Part shown: piece by piece, positions 20,001-30,211 of the stretch
Layout: each line of letters starts with the position of its first letter
Position numbering within the stretch: the stretch's first letter is position 1
Assembly (NCBI GenBank): GCA_003331265.1
Contig: QOPV01000002.1
Coordinates: 36,703-100,702 of the forward strand
DNA from: Cryomorphaceae bacterium
GTDB taxonomy: Bacteria > Bacteroidota > Bacteroidia > Flavobacteriales > Flavobacteriaceae
Direction of reading: 5' to 3'
DNA: 64,000 bases
Translations under genes and position numbers: made by a program
The notes under the pieces: generated by a model
Databases searched by the model: none
What the model saw: the letters and a program-made list of their open reading frames with translations, nothing else
Told to the model about the DNA's origin: nothing

Positions 20001-20618
20001 ATAAATCATACCTATTGCGGGAATAGCAAGAAGACCCATAAAGTGTACGCCAAACGATAAGCCGACTACAAACGATATTAGCACTAACCATTTATCACCT
20101 TTTTTATTATTCATATTTTCCTCCCACTTAAAACCTAGCCAAAAGAGTAATGCCATTATCATTGTAGCCATAGCATAAACTTCAGCTTCAACAGCATTAA
20201 ACCAGAAACTATCAGAAAAAGTAAAACATAAAGACCCAATTAATGAAGATCCTAAAATTATAAAAGCATTAGATTTGGTAATTGTACTAGTTTTTAAAAT
20301 AATTTTTTTCCCAATAATTGTAATCGTTAAAAACAAAAAAAGTATAGTAAATGCGCTTGCAAATACAGACATCATGTTGACCATAAAGGCAATTTGTTCA
20401 ACTTCGAATGCAAAAGATGAAAAAAACGCACCAAGCATTTGAAATAGTGGCGCACCTGGTGGGTGACCAATTTGAAGTTTTGCAGATGTTGAAATATATT
20501 CCGCACAATCCCAATAGCTTGCCGTGGGTTCAACTGTGAGAGAGAAGGTTCCAAGAGCAATTAAAAAGGCGATAGTAGCTACTATAGTATTCCACTTCTC
20601 GAACTGAATTAGATTCAT
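17079..20618 (-). CDS. DUF2723 (GT117-like) multi-TM protein
   Basis: LIALGTFSLTVEPTASYWDCAEYISTSAKLQIGHPPGAPLFQMLGA is the hallmark N-terminus of DUF2723; many TM segments then soluble C-terminal region. Confidence 0.93.
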   Translation of the reverse strand: MNLIQFEKWNTIVATIAFLIALGTFSLTVEPTASYWDCAEYISTSAKLQIGHPPGAPLFQMLGAFFSSFAFEVEQIAFMVNMMSVFASAFTILFLFLTITIIGKKIILKTSTITKSNAFIILGSSLIGSLCFTFSDSFWFNAVEAEVYAMATMIMALLFWLGFKWEENMNNKKGDKWLVLISFVVGLSFGVHFMGLLAIPAIGMIYFFKKNPSPTLKSFIIANIISVAILLFIFKLLLPSTLGLFGYLEVFFVNNLGLPFNSGTIFSAILILSFFYFGLKKTQEKKLVKINTFLLCIMFVFIGFSSWLMIPIRSNANTVINENAPSDARALLAYYNLEQYPDTHIFYGPMYSDAYAGQDPDKPYKDDKPKYEKDLKTKKYIVVNDWKSGKINSNTNHVGLLPRMWSSEHASNYMKYFGYLSFKIKPEYRNEDNLTQLVSQFKSSFDQGDIDSDGYHEFLSQYGGYLDIKKPSLISNIKYLFQYQMGSMYWRYFMWNFVGKQNDIQWKYDLLNGNWISGINFIDEFRLGPQKNLSDDVLNNKGRNKYYFLPLIFGIIGLLFLFKEDKNLFWIVTLLFLFTGLALKVYVNERIFEPRERDYALVGSFYVFCIFIGLSALSFYQKLKKIISEKASPLIIIILLTIPFLMAFQNWDDHDRSHRYTAQSLAKAYLNSIDEGSDPMIFTIGDNDTFALWYAQEIENYRTDVRTINTSLIATDWYIDQMKKRTYNSSPIPSQLEHRQYAYGVRDYIKHEALIDSVRWDIKDFMDWVGSDHPRTKYKNLLEQYGAELDKVPKFTQNMIFYPTNKIRVPVNKKNVIKSGLVSEKDYELILDYIDIDLPSSGLYKNQLLMLDILANNDWKRPIYFTGGSYNDAEYLWMKEYLQLDGLVYKLVPIRTKIPKNNPYELGKIDSELMYKIVKGWEWGNSNDPNIYHDPETRKNSISFRGNLHRLSLKLLEEGEIKKSEEILDLSLDKMPVDYFGFYSLLEPYISTYYKLEKFKKGDQLFISLSNKYQQNLKYYSNLSKSKDSRFSIYTYAENIITDTERYRSLVEAALNSNNTNFIGQVIEDYIKSTDYVKEFYGEYEYYTLLIPFIESIYKYGSMELSKDLYINISNELRNRLILFHEMESENQSEYIENIANNLFQYTKILNILKENESDDSFIKSEIETFLFIKEKLTN

Positions 20619-20696
20619 AGTAGCTTAAGTTTAGTAAGCGAATTTAAACAATATTAATAATTTATTTTTTACATTATCTTTTTTAAATATAATTTA

Positions 20697-20727
20697 TTTG
20701 CCTAGCAAAAACTTTATATTAAATTTG
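20697..20727 (+). promoter_or_regulatory. promoter of tRNA-Gln: TTTG-N19-TAAATTTG
   Basis: TTTG 20697-20700, 19-nt spacer, TAAATTTG 20720-20727, 12 nt before the mature tRNA 5' end. Confidence 0.7.
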
Positions 20728-20739
20728 CCGTGCAATAAT

Positions 20740-20812
20740 TGGCCTATGGTGTAACTGGCAACACGTCTGGTTTTGGTCCAGAAGAGTCTAGGTTCGAGCC
20801 CTAGTAGGCCAA
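20740..20812 (+). tRNA. tRNA-Gln (anticodon TTG)
   Basis: Cloverleaf: acceptor TGGCCTA/TAGGCCA, anticodon arm TCTGG-TTTTGGT-CCAGA, T arm CTAGG-TTCGAGC-CCTAG; CCA not encoded. Confidence 0.95.
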
Positions 20813-20893
20813 CAAATTTATTTTTGTCACATCTAATGCATTAATATTCTGGAAGAATTTTATATATTTGCACAGCATTACAGAAAAATTGAA

Positions 20894-20910
20894 GGGGGAC
20901 ATTGTCCCCC
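20894..20910 (+). promoter_or_regulatory. GC-rich hairpin GGGGGAC-ATT-GTCCCCC in the probable 5' leader of rimP-nusA-infB
   Basis: Perfect 7-bp inverted repeat (8 with the flanking A-T), 3-nt loop, downstream of TATATTTG -7 box at 20863-20870. Confidence 0.6.
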
Positions 20911-20933
20911 TCTTTATTAAATACAGTTTAGTT

Positions 20934-21395
20934 TTGAATAAAATTTTAGAAAATTTAATAACTGATTATTTTGAAAAAAATCCAAGTTTCTTCTTGGTAG
21001 GTTCTAATATGAATTCGTCTAATAAAATCAGTATTATTATTGATGGAGATCAAGGTGTAAAGATTTCTGATTGTGTTAGCCTTGGTAAATATTTGAGAAA
21101 TAATTTAGTTGAGGAGTTATATGATTTTTCGTTTGAAGTAAGTTCAGCAGGGCTTACTTCTCCATTAATTTATCCTAGACAATTTATTAAAAACCTTAAT
21201 CGTAAACTTAATATTCAGTCGATTAATGGGGAAGAATTTACAGGAAATTTATCTGAAGTGAATAATGATAATGTCAAAATAGAATGGTTTTCAAGAGAGC
21301 CAAAGCCTTTAGGTAAAGGAAAAATCTCAGTCTTAAACAATAAATCTTTATTGTTTAATGAAATTAAAGAAGCAAAATTAATAGTAGAATTTTAA
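20934..21395 (+). CDS. rimP: ribosome maturation factor RimP (ORF caller start 20868; TTG at 20934 preferred)
   Basis: NKILENLITDYFEKNPSFFLVGSNMNSSNKISIIIDGDQGVKISDCVSLGKYLRN...DFSFEVSSAGLTSPL; upstream of nusA. Confidence 0.93.
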   Translation: MNKILENLITDYFEKNPSFFLVGSNMNSSNKISIIIDGDQGVKISDCVSLGKYLRNNLVEELYDFSFEVSSAGLTSPLIYPRQFIKNLNRKLNIQSINGEEFTGNLSEVNNDNVKIEWFSREPKPLGKGKISVLNNKSLLFNEIKEAKLIVEF

Positions 21396-21407
21396 AAAAT
21401 ATAGCAG

Positions 21408-22640
21408 ATGGAAAATTTAGCCTTAATAGAGTCGTTCTCCGAATTTAAAGATGAAAAATTTATTGACAGAGTAACCTTAATGTCAATTTTAGAAGAAGTT
21501 TTTAGAAATACTCTTAAAAGAAAATATGGTGATGATGATAATTTTGATATTATAATCAACCCTGATAAAGGTGATTTGGAAATATGGAGAAATAGGGTTG
21601 TGGTTGAAGATGGCTCTGTGGAAGATGAAAATCAAGAAATTGCACTGTCTGAAGCGCAAAAGATTGAGCCTGATTTTGAGGTTGGAGAAGATGTGTCAGA
21701 GGAAGTGAAATTAGTTGATTTAGGCAGAAGAACTGTATTGGCGTTAAGACAAAATCTAGTCTCTAGAATTCATGAACATGATAATGGAATAATCTATAAG
21801 CAATTTATTGATTTAATTGGAGAAATATATACTGCAGAGGTTCATCACATCAGACACAATGTTGTGATACTCTTAGACGATGAAGGAAATGAATTAATAA
21901 TGCCAAAAGACAGACAGATTCCCTCTGATTTTTATAGAAAAGGAGATAATGTAAGAGGTGTAATTGAATCTGTAGAACTGAAAGGGAATAAACCCTCCAT
22001 TGTTATGTCTAGGACTTCTCCAAAGTTTTTAGAAAAATTATTCGAACAAGACATCCCAGAGGTCTTTGACGGTCTAATTTCAGTTAAAAAAGTTGTGAGA
22101 ATTCCAGGTGAAAAAGCAAAAGTAGCTGTTGATTCATATGATGATAGGATTGACCCTGTTGGGGCATGTGTTGGAATGAAAGGTTCAAGAATTCATGGAA
22201 TTGTAAGAGAACTAGGTAATGAAAATATAGATGTTATTAATTTCACAAACAATACCCAATTGTTAATTACTAGAGCCTTGAGCCCTGCGAAAATTTCATC
22301 ACTTAAAATTAATGAAGATAACAAGACTGTAGAAGTTTTTATGGACCCTGAACAAGTTTCAAAAGCTATTGGAAGAGGAGGATTTAATATTAGATTAGCA
22401 GGTCAATTAACTGGATATGAAATTGATGTTTACAGAGAGGGGGCTGAAGAAGATGTTGAGTTAACTGAATTTTCTGATGAAATTGAAGGTTGGGTATTAG
22501 AGGAATTAAAAAAAGTAGGACTAGACACTGCAAAGAGCGTTTTAGAACAAGATGTAGAAGATTTAATTAAAAGAACAGATTTGGAGGAAGAAACTATTTT
22601 AGAAATAAGAAAAGTTTTGAGTGCAGAATTTTCTGAATAA
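21408..22640 (+). CDS. nusA: transcription termination/antitermination factor NusA
   Basis: DPVGACVGMKGSRIHGIVRELGNENIDVINF; KAIGRGGFNIRLAGQLTGYEIDVY. Confidence 0.97.
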   Translation: MENLALIESFSEFKDEKFIDRVTLMSILEEVFRNTLKRKYGDDDNFDIIINPDKGDLEIWRNRVVVEDGSVEDENQEIALSEAQKIEPDFEVGEDVSEEVKLVDLGRRTVLALRQNLVSRIHEHDNGIIYKQFIDLIGEIYTAEVHHIRHNVVILLDDEGNELIMPKDRQIPSDFYRKGDNVRGVIESVELKGNKPSIVMSRTSPKFLEKLFEQDIPEVFDGLISVKKVVRIPGEKAKVAVDSYDDRIDPVGACVGMKGSRIHGIVRELGNENIDVINFTNNTQLLITRALSPAKISSLKINEDNKTVEVFMDPEQVSKAIGRGGFNIRLAGQLTGYEIDVYREGAEEDVELTEFSDEIEGWVLEELKKVGLDTAKSVLEQDVEDLIKRTDLEEETILEIRKVLSAEFSE

Positions 22641-22655
22641 ATATTACAAAATTTT

Positions 22656-25232
22656 ATGACTGAAATGAAATTAACAAGGTTAAATAAAGTTTTAAGAGAA
22701 TTTAACATCTCTTTAGACAGAGCTGTAGAGTTTTTAGCCAGTAATGGTCATGAAATAGAGGCTAGACCTACATCAAAAATTTCTTCAGAACAATATAATT
22801 TATTATTAGAAGAATTCCGTTCTGATAAATCTAGCAAAGTGGAATCTCATGATCTAAGTGAAGAAAAAAGAAAAGAAAAAGAAGAACTCAGGCTAAAATT
22901 AGAAAAAGAACAAGAGGAAAAATTAATTGCAAAAAAGTCAATTATTCAAGGCAAAGCTGAAATTAATAAACCTGTTCAAGTTGGAAAGATAGATTTAGAA
23001 AAATTAAATTCTAAAAGCTCAAATAAAGAAGTAATTAAAAAAAATGAGATTAGGGATCCTCTTGAAGATAAAAAAACAGAAAATGTTGAAGAGAAAAAAG
23101 AAGATTCTAATATAAAAACTCAATACAAAAAATTAAGTGGGCTAAAGACTGTCGGTAATAAGATAGATTTAAATAAATTTGATAAACCTAAGCCCGTTCA
23201 GCAATCTACTCCACCCTCTAAAAGGAAAAGAATTAGGATAACTAAAGATGTTCCAAAAACCAATAAAGATCTTGGAAAGAAAAATTTTGTAAAGCAAACT
23301 AGAACAAAAAATGTTGCTGTAGAACCCTCAGACGAGGACGTACAAAAGCAAATTAGGGAGACCTTAGAAAAACTTCAAGGCAAATCATCCACTTCTAAAG
23401 GTGCTAAGTATCGAAAAGAGAAAAGAGACTCTCATAAATTAAAGTCAGAAGAGGATTTAGCTATAAATGAGGCTGAAAGAAAGACAATTAAAGTAACTGA
23501 ATTTATCACTGTTGGAGAAGTCGCAACTATGATGGAAATTACATCGACCGATATCATTTCTGCTTGTATGTCACTTGGTATAATGGTAACAATGAATCAA
23601 AGATTGGATGCAGAAACTTTAACTATTGTGGCTGACGAATTTGATCATGAAGTGGAGTTTGTAACTGCAGATTTAGAGGAATCTATACAGGAAAATGTTG
23701 ATTTACCTGAAGATTTATTGCCAAGAGCTCCAATTGTTACTGTTATGGGGCATGTTGATCATGGTAAAACTTCATTATTAGATTTTATTAGAGAAGAGAA
23801 TGTGATTGCTGGAGAATCTGGGGGAATTACCCAACATATTGGAGCTTACAGTGTTGTGTTAAAAGATGGTCAAAAAATTACTTTTTTGGATACTCCAGGT
23901 CACGAAGCATTTACTGCTATGCGGGCCAGAGGAACACAAGTTACAGATTTGGTTATTATTGTTATAGCAGCAGATGATGATGTGATGCCTCAAACTAAGG
24001 AAGCAATTAGTCATGCTCAAGCAGCTGGTGTGCCTATAATTTTTGCAATAAATAAAATAGACAGACCAAATTCCAATCCCGATAAAATTAAGGAAAAACT
24101 TTCCGGGATGAACTTGCTCGTTGAGGAGTGGGGTGGGAAAATTCAGTCACAAGATGTTTCAGCACTAAAGGGAACTGGAGTTGATGAACTGTTGGAAAAA
24201 GTTCTACTTGAAGCAGAATTCTTAGAACTAAAAGCTAATCCAAATAAAGCTGCTGTAGGTTCTATTGTAGAAGCATTTTTAGATAAAGGTAAGGGTTATA
24301 TTTCTACTATTTTGGTTCAATCAGGAACTTTGAAAATAGGAGATTATTTATTGGCTGGACAACATAGTGGAAAGATTAAGGCGATGCAAGATGAAAGAGG
24401 AAATCCTGTTTCTGAAGCAGGACCATCTGTCCCCATTTCTGTTTTAGGTCTTGATGGAGCTCCTCAAGCTGGAGACAAGTTTAATGTTTTTGAAAATGAA
24501 AAAGAAGCTAAACAAATTGCTGTAAAAAGGACTCAATTAGTAAGAGAGCAGTCAGTTAGAACCCAGAAACATATTACTCTTGATGAAATTGGAAGAAGAA
24601 TTGCTTTAGGGGATTTTAAAGAACTCAATATTATACTTAAGGGAGATGTTGACGGATCTGTTGAGGCGTTAACAGATTCTTTTCAGAAACTTTCTACCGA
24701 CGAAATACATGTCAATATTATTCACAAGGCAGTTGGAGCTATTACAGAGTCCGATGTTTTATTAGCCTCTGCTTCTGATGCAATTATAATAGGATTTAAT
24801 GTTCGTCCTACAGGAAATGCCAGGCAAATTGCGGATAAAGAAGAAATTGATATTAGAAACTATTCAATTATATATGACGCAATTAATGACCTTAAAGATG
24901 CTATGGAGGGAATGCTATCTCCTGTATTTAAAGAGGAAGTAACTGGAAATGCAGAAATTAGAGAAACTTTCAAAATTTCAAAAGTTGGTACAATTGCAGG
25001 TTGTATGGTTTTAGACGGAAAAATATTTAGAAATTCTAATATTAGATTAATAAGGGAAGGTGTTGTGATAATGTCGGGAACATTAACTTCTTTGAAAAGA
25101 TTTAAAGATGATGTTAAAGAAGTTTCTAAAGGTTATGACTGCGGAATTCAAATTAAAAATTACAATGATATAGTTATTGGAGATGTAGTAGAAGCTTACG
25201 CTGAAATAGAGATTAAAAAGAAAATTAAATAA
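22656..25232 (+). CDS. infB: translation initiation factor IF-2
   Basis: [22 protein letters not shown]...[17 protein letters not shown]...AINKIDRP. Confidence 0.98.
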   Translation: MTEMKLTRLNKVLREFNISLDRAVEFLASNGHEIEARPTSKISSEQYNLLLEEFRSDKSSKVESHDLSEEKRKEKEELRLKLEKEQEEKLIAKKSIIQGKAEINKPVQVGKIDLEKLNSKSSNKEVIKKNEIRDPLEDKKTENVEEKKEDSNIKTQYKKLSGLKTVGNKIDLNKFDKPKPVQQSTPPSKRKRIRITKDVPKTNKDLGKKNFVKQTRTKNVAVEPSDEDVQKQIRETLEKLQGKSSTSKGAKYRKEKRDSHKLKSEEDLAINEAERKTIKVTEFITVGEVATMMEITSTDIISACMSLGIMVTMNQRLDAETLTIVADEFDHEVEFVTADLEESIQENVDLPEDLLPRAPIVTVMGHVDHGKTSLLDFIREENVIAGESGGITQHIGAYSVVLKDGQKITFLDTPGHEAFTAMRARGTQVTDLVIIVIAADDDVMPQTKEAISHAQAAGVPIIFAINKIDRPNSNPDKIKEKLSGMNLLVEEWGGKIQSQDVSALKGTGVDELLEKVLLEAEFLELKANPNKAAVGSIVEAFLDKGKGYISTILVQSGTLKIGDYLLAGQHSGKIKAMQDERGNPVSEAGPSVPISVLGLDGAPQAGDKFNVFENEKEAKQIAVKRTQLVREQSVRTQKHITLDEIGRRIALGDFKELNIILKGDVDGSVEALTDSFQKLSTDEIHVNIIHKAVGAITESDVLLASASDAIIIGFNVRPTGNARQIADKEEIDIRNYSIIYDAINDLKDAMEGMLSPVFKEEVTGNAEIRETFKISKVGTIAGCMVLDGKIFRNSNIRLIREGVVIMSGTLTSLKRFKDDVKEVSKGYDCGIQIKNYNDIVIGDVVEAYAEIEIKKKIK

Positions 25233-25607
25233 TCAATTAGGTTTCAAAATAAAAGCCGAAGGAAACGTTTTTTTTATTTTTTGGAGTTCCTTAATTGCTT
25301 CAATTTTTGATACAAACTTTCCAATTCTAATTTTGTAGTAGGGTGTTTCAAAACTAAAGTAAACATCCTTAAATTTTTCATCTGACATTAATTCTTCTAT
25401 CAGCTCAATACCTTTTTCATATTGCCCGTTGAAAACCTGTACAGTATATTGTCCAGATGTAAAATCCACACTATTAACTTCTTTTTTTAATTCCATCAGT
25501 TTAGTCAATTTTTGGTCTTGAACTAAAACAAGTGTACCTTCTTGTGTAAAAGAGTTTAGAGAAATAAACATTATTAGTATTGAAAATAGTGTTTTATTTA
25601 TATCCAT
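25233..25607 (-). CDS. SPOR-domain secreted protein
   Basis: Signal peptide; QYTVQVFNGQYEKGIELIEELMS...YFSFETPYYKIRIGKFVSKIEAIKELQKIKKTFPSAFIL. Confidence 0.8.
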   Translation of the reverse strand: MDINKTLFSILIMFISLNSFTQEGTLVLVQDQKLTKLMELKKEVNSVDFTSGQYTVQVFNGQYEKGIELIEELMSDEKFKDVYFSFETPYYKIRIGKFVSKIEAIKELQKIKKTFPSAFILKPN

Positions 25608-25718
25608 TATTTACAAATATATAGGCTATTTTCATTAAAATCTACCTGTTTTATCATTATTTTATTTAGAATCATTATAAATTAAAAATAAGATATGACA
25701 TGGGTTTTTAAAAAGGTT

Positions 25719-25748
25719 TTTGTGTTGTATTTTTGGTGTCTAATTTTG
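25719..25748 (+). promoter_or_regulatory. candidate promoter of the ACIII operon (TTTG-N18-TAATTTTG)
   Basis: TTTG 25719-25722, TAATTTTG 25741-25748, just upstream of actA. Confidence 0.5.
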
Positions 25749-25763
25749 ACACAATTTTTTTAA

Positions 25764-27080
25764 TTGTTAGTGAAAGGAAATAGTATCTTTTTGAACCATT
25801 TTTTTAGCCTCTTTTCTAAGGCCCGGTTAATGACCTTTTTCAGCTTGATTTTATTTTTTTCTTCTACTTTTTTTCTTGATTTAACTTCTCAAGAACCAGA
25901 CATCCAAAAGGGAAAATCTCTATTTAATTCTCAGTGTGCAGCTTGTCACAAGCTAAATAGAAAATTAGTTGGCCCAGCACTTAAGGGTGTTTCTGCAAAA
26001 TATGAAAAAGAATGGCTTTATTCTTGGATAAAAAATAGTTCGGCTTTGATAAAGTCCGGTGACGAACAAGCAGTAGCTATATACGAGGAATACAATAAAG
26101 TTGCAATGAATGCTTTTCCAAATTTATCAAACGATGATATTGATAATATTCTTGCTTATACTGATTATGTTCCTCCAAAGCCAGCTGCACCTGTTGGTGG
26201 AGCTCCCGTTGTAGAAGACTCAGGCTCTAGTACTACATATGATATTATTTTGCTCTTACTTTCATTTATATTGATTGTTTTAGTCGTTTTATTATTTTTA
26301 ATTAATAAAACATTAAAAAATATCATCTCTCAAAATGGTGTTGTAGCAGATGATAAAGCCTACAAAAAAGGTATTCCAATTTGGAAAGCTTTCATTCAAA
26401 ATCAATTTTTGGTATTAGTTTCTGTTGTTATTCTTTTACTTTCAAGTGCCTATTTTGCATATGGTTATATGCTTCAGATAGGTGTAGATCAGGGATATAT
26501 GCCGATCCAACCAATTCACTATTCCCATAAAATTCATTCAGGAGCAAACCAGATTGAATGTCAATATTGCCATTCATCTGCTAAAAAATCTAAACATTCT
26601 GGTATACCATCTTTAAATGTTTGTATGAATTGTCATGAGAATATTGCAGAATATAATGGAGAGGAAGATTTAGAGAAAGGTTACACAAAAGATTTTTATA
26701 CTAACGAAATTAAAAAACTTTATAAAGCCGTTGGTTGGGATGAAGATTCTCAAAGTTATACTGGAGATACTGAGCCGGTTAAATGGGTAAGAATACACAA
26801 TCTTCCTGATTTTGTTTACTTCAATCATGCTCAACACGTTACAGTTGCAGGAGTGGATTGTCAAAAATGTCATGGTCCAGTTGAAGAAATGGAAATTTTA
26901 TACCAATATTCCCCTTTGACAATGGGTTGGTGTATAGACTGTCATCGTGAGACCAATGTTAAAGTAAAAGACAATGAATATTACACTAAAATACATGAAG
27001 AATTGTCAAAAAAGTATGGTGTAGAAGAACTTACTGCTGCTCAAATGGGTGGATTAGAGTGCGGAAAATGTCACTATTAA
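25764..27080 (+). CDS. actA: alternative complex III subunit ActA: N-terminal cytochrome c domain fused to pentaheme-type cytochrome
   Basis: Six CxxCH motifs (CAACH, CQYCH, CMNCH, CQKCH, CIDCH, CGKCH); first gene of the act cluster. A GTG at 25770 may be the true start. Confidence 0.9.
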   Translation: MLVKGNSIFLNHFFSLFSKARLMTFFSLILFFSSTFFLDLTSQEPDIQKGKSLFNSQCAACHKLNRKLVGPALKGVSAKYEKEWLYSWIKNSSALIKSGDEQAVAIYEEYNKVAMNAFPNLSNDDIDNILAYTDYVPPKPAAPVGGAPVVEDSGSSTTYDIILLLLSFILIVLVVLLFLINKTLKNIISQNGVVADDKAYKKGIPIWKAFIQNQFLVLVSVVILLLSSAYFAYGYMLQIGVDQGYMPIQPIHYSHKIHSGANQIECQYCHSSAKKSKHSGIPSLNVCMNCHENIAEYNGEEDLEKGYTKDFYTNEIKKLYKAVGWDEDSQSYTGDTEPVKWVRIHNLPDFVYFNHAQHVTVAGVDCQKCHGPVEEMEILYQYSPLTMGWCIDCHRETNVKVKDNEYYTKIHEELSKKYGVEELTAAQMGGLECGKCHY

Positions 27081-27097
27081 ATAAATATATTTGTTAA

Positions 27098-30000
27098 ATG
27101 GGGAACCATAAAAAATATTGGAAAAGTGAAGTTGAGTTATCATCAGATAATAAAATGATATCTGATTTAAAAAATAATGAGTTTGCAGAACAATTGCCCT
27201 CTGATTTTTTTCTTGATAATAAGAACAGCTTACAAAATTCTAATACTAATAGAAGAGATTTTTTAAAGTATTTAGGATTTAGTACTGCTGCGGCAACATT
27301 AGCAAGTTGTGAAGGCCCAGTAAATAGATCAATACCTTATGTTGTACAGCCTGAAAGAATTATTCCTGGCATTTCAAATTTTTACGCAACTTCAATAGCT
27401 GACGGATTTGATTTTGCTAATGTTCTAATTAAAACAAGAGAGGGGAGACCCATAAAAATTGAAAAAAATACTAAAGCCAAGGTTAAATCCTCAGCTAACG
27501 CAAGAGTTCAGGCATCTGTACTATCTATGTACGATAGTTTAAGATTAAAAAACCCTAGTTTAGATGGAGAAGAAATTAGTTGGGATCAATTAAATAATAA
27601 TATTTCTTCTGAACTTGAAAAAATGAAAGCGTCAGACAATGAAGTTGTTCTATTGACTCAAACTTTTGCTAGCCCTTCAACCTCAGTAATAATTGAAGAT
27701 TTTAAGAAAAAATATTCTAATGTTAAGCATATAGTCTACGATGCTATTTCTGACTCAAAAGCTTTAGATGCTTTTGAAGCTTTGTATGGAGAAAGAGCAT
27801 TGCCAACTTATGATTTTTCTAAGGCTGATGTTATAGTTTCAGTGGGTGCAGATTTTCTAGGTGATTGGCAAGGTGGGGGTCACGATTCTGGATATGTTAA
27901 AGGTAGGGTGCCTATCAAGGGAAAAAATGGAAAAGCTAAGATGTCAAAGCATTTTCAGTTCGAATCTAATATGACTATTTCTGGGGCAAATGCAGATAAA
28001 AGAATATCTATCACTCCAACTCAGCAAAAAATAATCTTAGCTAAAATATATGGTTATATTTCTGGCAATGAAGTCCTAGGAAAATTGCCTGATAATATTG
28101 AAATTTCTGTTAAAAAGATTGCATCTTCTTTAATTAAAGCAGGAAATAAAGGTTTAATTATCACGGGTGTTGATGATATCAATGCTCATTTATTGGCTTA
28201 TGAAATTAACGATTTGTTGAAAAGCCTTTCATTTATAAAAGATGAATTGTCGTTAATAAGAAAAGGAAATGACAATGATGTTTTAGAACTTGTTAAAGAT
28301 TTAAACTCAGGTAAAGTTAAAGGTATTATAATGTGTGGAGTTAATCCTGCATATACTTTATCAAATTCTAAAGAATTTATTTCTGGGATTAAAAAAGCTA
28401 ATTTTTCAGTTTGTTTTTCGATGAAAAATGACGAGACCACCTCTCAATCAAAATGGGCAGCCGCTTCTCCTCATTATTTTGAATCCTGGGGAGATAATGA
28501 AATGGTTAGTGGGAACTTTAGTTTAACACAACCCACCATTAGACCCTTATTTAATACAATGCAGTTTCAAGATTGCTTATTAAATTGGATGGAATCTTCT
28601 GAAAACTACTATAATATAATTCGAAAAAATTGGGAACAGAACATTTTAGAAAATGTGTCATGGAATCAAGCATTACACGATGGATTTTTCAAAGCCAGAT
28701 CTAAAAAATCAGTTAATAAATTAAAATACAACTCATTAAAATCAGCTGAACTGCTTTCTAAAGCCCAATCATCTGGTATGGAACTAGTTCTTTACTCTAA
28801 AACTGGTCTTGGAGACGGTCAACAAGCTAATAATCCCTGGCTCCAGGAGTTTCCAGATCCAATCACAAGAGTTTCCTGGGATAATTACTTGACTATTTCA
28901 AAAATAGATGCTAAAAATTTTGGTTTAAAAAATGAAAATGTTGCAAATGGAGCTTTAGATAGTAATTATGCCAATATTAAAGTTGGTGAAGTTAGTTTAA
29001 AAGTCCCTGTTCTTATACAACCTGGGCAGGCTGTTGGTACAGTTGGGTTGGCATTTGGTTACGGTAAAACTGATGCAATGAAGAAAGAGATGCGGGTAGG
29101 AGTTAATGCGTATAAACTATATAAAAATTTTAATTCCACTCAAATTGTAGAAATTAACTCTATTGATGAAACTCATGAGTTTGCTTGTGTCCAATTACAC
29201 AATACTTTAATGGGACGAGGTGATATAATTAAAGAAACCACATTAGAAGTTTTTAACACTAAAAAAGTTGAAGATTGGAATGCTATAACTAATGTTTCTT
29301 TAAACCATATTGAAACACCTGTAAATTCTCCTGAAGTGGATTTATGGGATGAATTTGATAGATCAATAGGACATCATTTTAACTTATCAATTGACTTAAA
29401 TGCCTGTACCGGATGTGGAGCATGTGTTATAGCTTGTCATGCTGAAAACAATGTTCCTGTAGTAGGAAAAGCTGAAGTAAGAAGATCTAGAGATATGCAT
29501 TGGTTAAGAATAGATAGATATTATTCTTCTGAGGAAACCTTTGGTGGGGATAACAAAACTAAAGATGACATTAATGGTTTGTCCGATTCTCTTTCAGTTT
29601 TTGGAGAAATGGAGAATCCATCTGAAAATCCACAAGTCGTTTTTCAGCCTGTTATGTGTCAACATTGTAACCATGCACCATGCGAAACAGTTTGTCCTGT
29701 TGCAGCTACATCTCATGGAAGACAAGGTCAAAATCATATGGCTTATAACAGATGCATAGGTACAAGATACTGTGCTAATAACTGTCCTTATAAAGTCAGA
29801 AGATTTAACTGGTTTTTATATAATAATAACGATGAGTTTGATTTTAATATGAATGATGATTTAGGTAAAATGGTTTTAAATCCTGACGTTGTAGTTAGAT
29901 CAAGAGGGGTAATGGAAAAATGTTCTTTTTGTATTCAATCCACTCAAGCAGTTATCCTAAATGCCAAGAGAGAAGGAAGGTTGGTTGAGAAGGGCGAATT

Positions 30001-30187
30001 TAATGACACTTGCGCTTGTTCTGCGGCATGTTCCACCGGAGCTATGAAATTTGGAGACATTAATGAAGAGCTTAGTGAAGTTTCTGAACTAAAAGAAAGT
30101 GAAAGAGTTTATCATTTATTAGATACTGTTGGTACTAAACCTAATGTTTTTTATCATGTAAAAATTAGAAATACTGATGAAACTTAA
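27098..30187 (+). CDS. actB: alternative complex III subunit ActB (Tat-type leader, molybdopterin-like + 4Fe-4S domains)
   Basis: RRDFLKYLGFSTAAATLASCEGPVNRSIPYVVQPERIIPG; CTGCGACVIACHAENNVPVVGK; CQHCNHAPCETVCPVAATSH. Confidence 0.95.
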   Translation: MGNHKKYWKSEVELSSDNKMISDLKNNEFAEQLPSDFFLDNKNSLQNSNTNRRDFLKYLGFSTAAATLASCEGPVNRSIPYVVQPERIIPGISNFYATSIADGFDFANVLIKTREGRPIKIEKNTKAKVKSSANARVQASVLSMYDSLRLKNPSLDGEEISWDQLNNNISSELEKMKASDNEVVLLTQTFASPSTSVIIEDFKKKYSNVKHIVYDAISDSKALDAFEALYGERALPTYDFSKADVIVSVGADFLGDWQGGGHDSGYVKGRVPIKGKNGKAKMSKHFQFESNMTISGANADKRISITPTQQKIILAKIYGYISGNEVLGKLPDNIEISVKKIASSLIKAGNKGLIITGVDDINAHLLAYEINDLLKSLSFIKDELSLIRKGNDNDVLELVKDLNSGKVKGIIMCGVNPAYTLSNSKEFISGIKKANFSVCFSMKNDETTSQSKWAAASPHYFESWGDNEMVSGNFSLTQPTIRPLFNTMQFQDCLLNWMESSENYYNIIRKNWEQNILENVSWNQALHDGFFKARSKKSVNKLKYNSLKSAELLSKAQSSGMELVLYSKTGLGDGQQANNPWLQEFPDPITRVSWDNYLTISKIDAKNFGLKNENVANGALDSNYANIKVGEVSLKVPVLIQPGQAVGTVGLAFGYGKTDAMKKEMRVGVNAYKLYKNFNSTQIVEINSIDETHEFACVQLHNTLMGRGDIIKETTLEVFNTKKVEDWNAITNVSLNHIETPVNSPEVDLWDEFDRSIGHHFNLSIDLNACTGCGACVIACHAENNVPVVGKAEVRRSRDMHWLRIDRYYSSEETFGGDNKTKDDINGLSDSLSVFGEMENPSENPQVVFQPVMCQHCNHAPCETVCPVAATSHGRQGQNHMAYNRCIGTRYCANNCPYKVRRFNWFLYNNNDEFDFNMNDDLGKMVLNPDVVVRSRGVMEKCSFCIQSTQAVILNAKREGRLVEKGEFNDTCACSAACSTGAMKFGDINEELSEVSELKESERVYHLLDTVGTKPNVFYHVKIRNTDET

Positions 30188-30211
30188 ATTTTTAAAATAG
30201 AATATTAATAT

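Noticed and set aside
22430-22708. 92-aa minus-strand Ser-rich ORF at the nusA/infB junction
   Set aside because: Low-complexity shadow of Glu/Lys-rich coding sequence.
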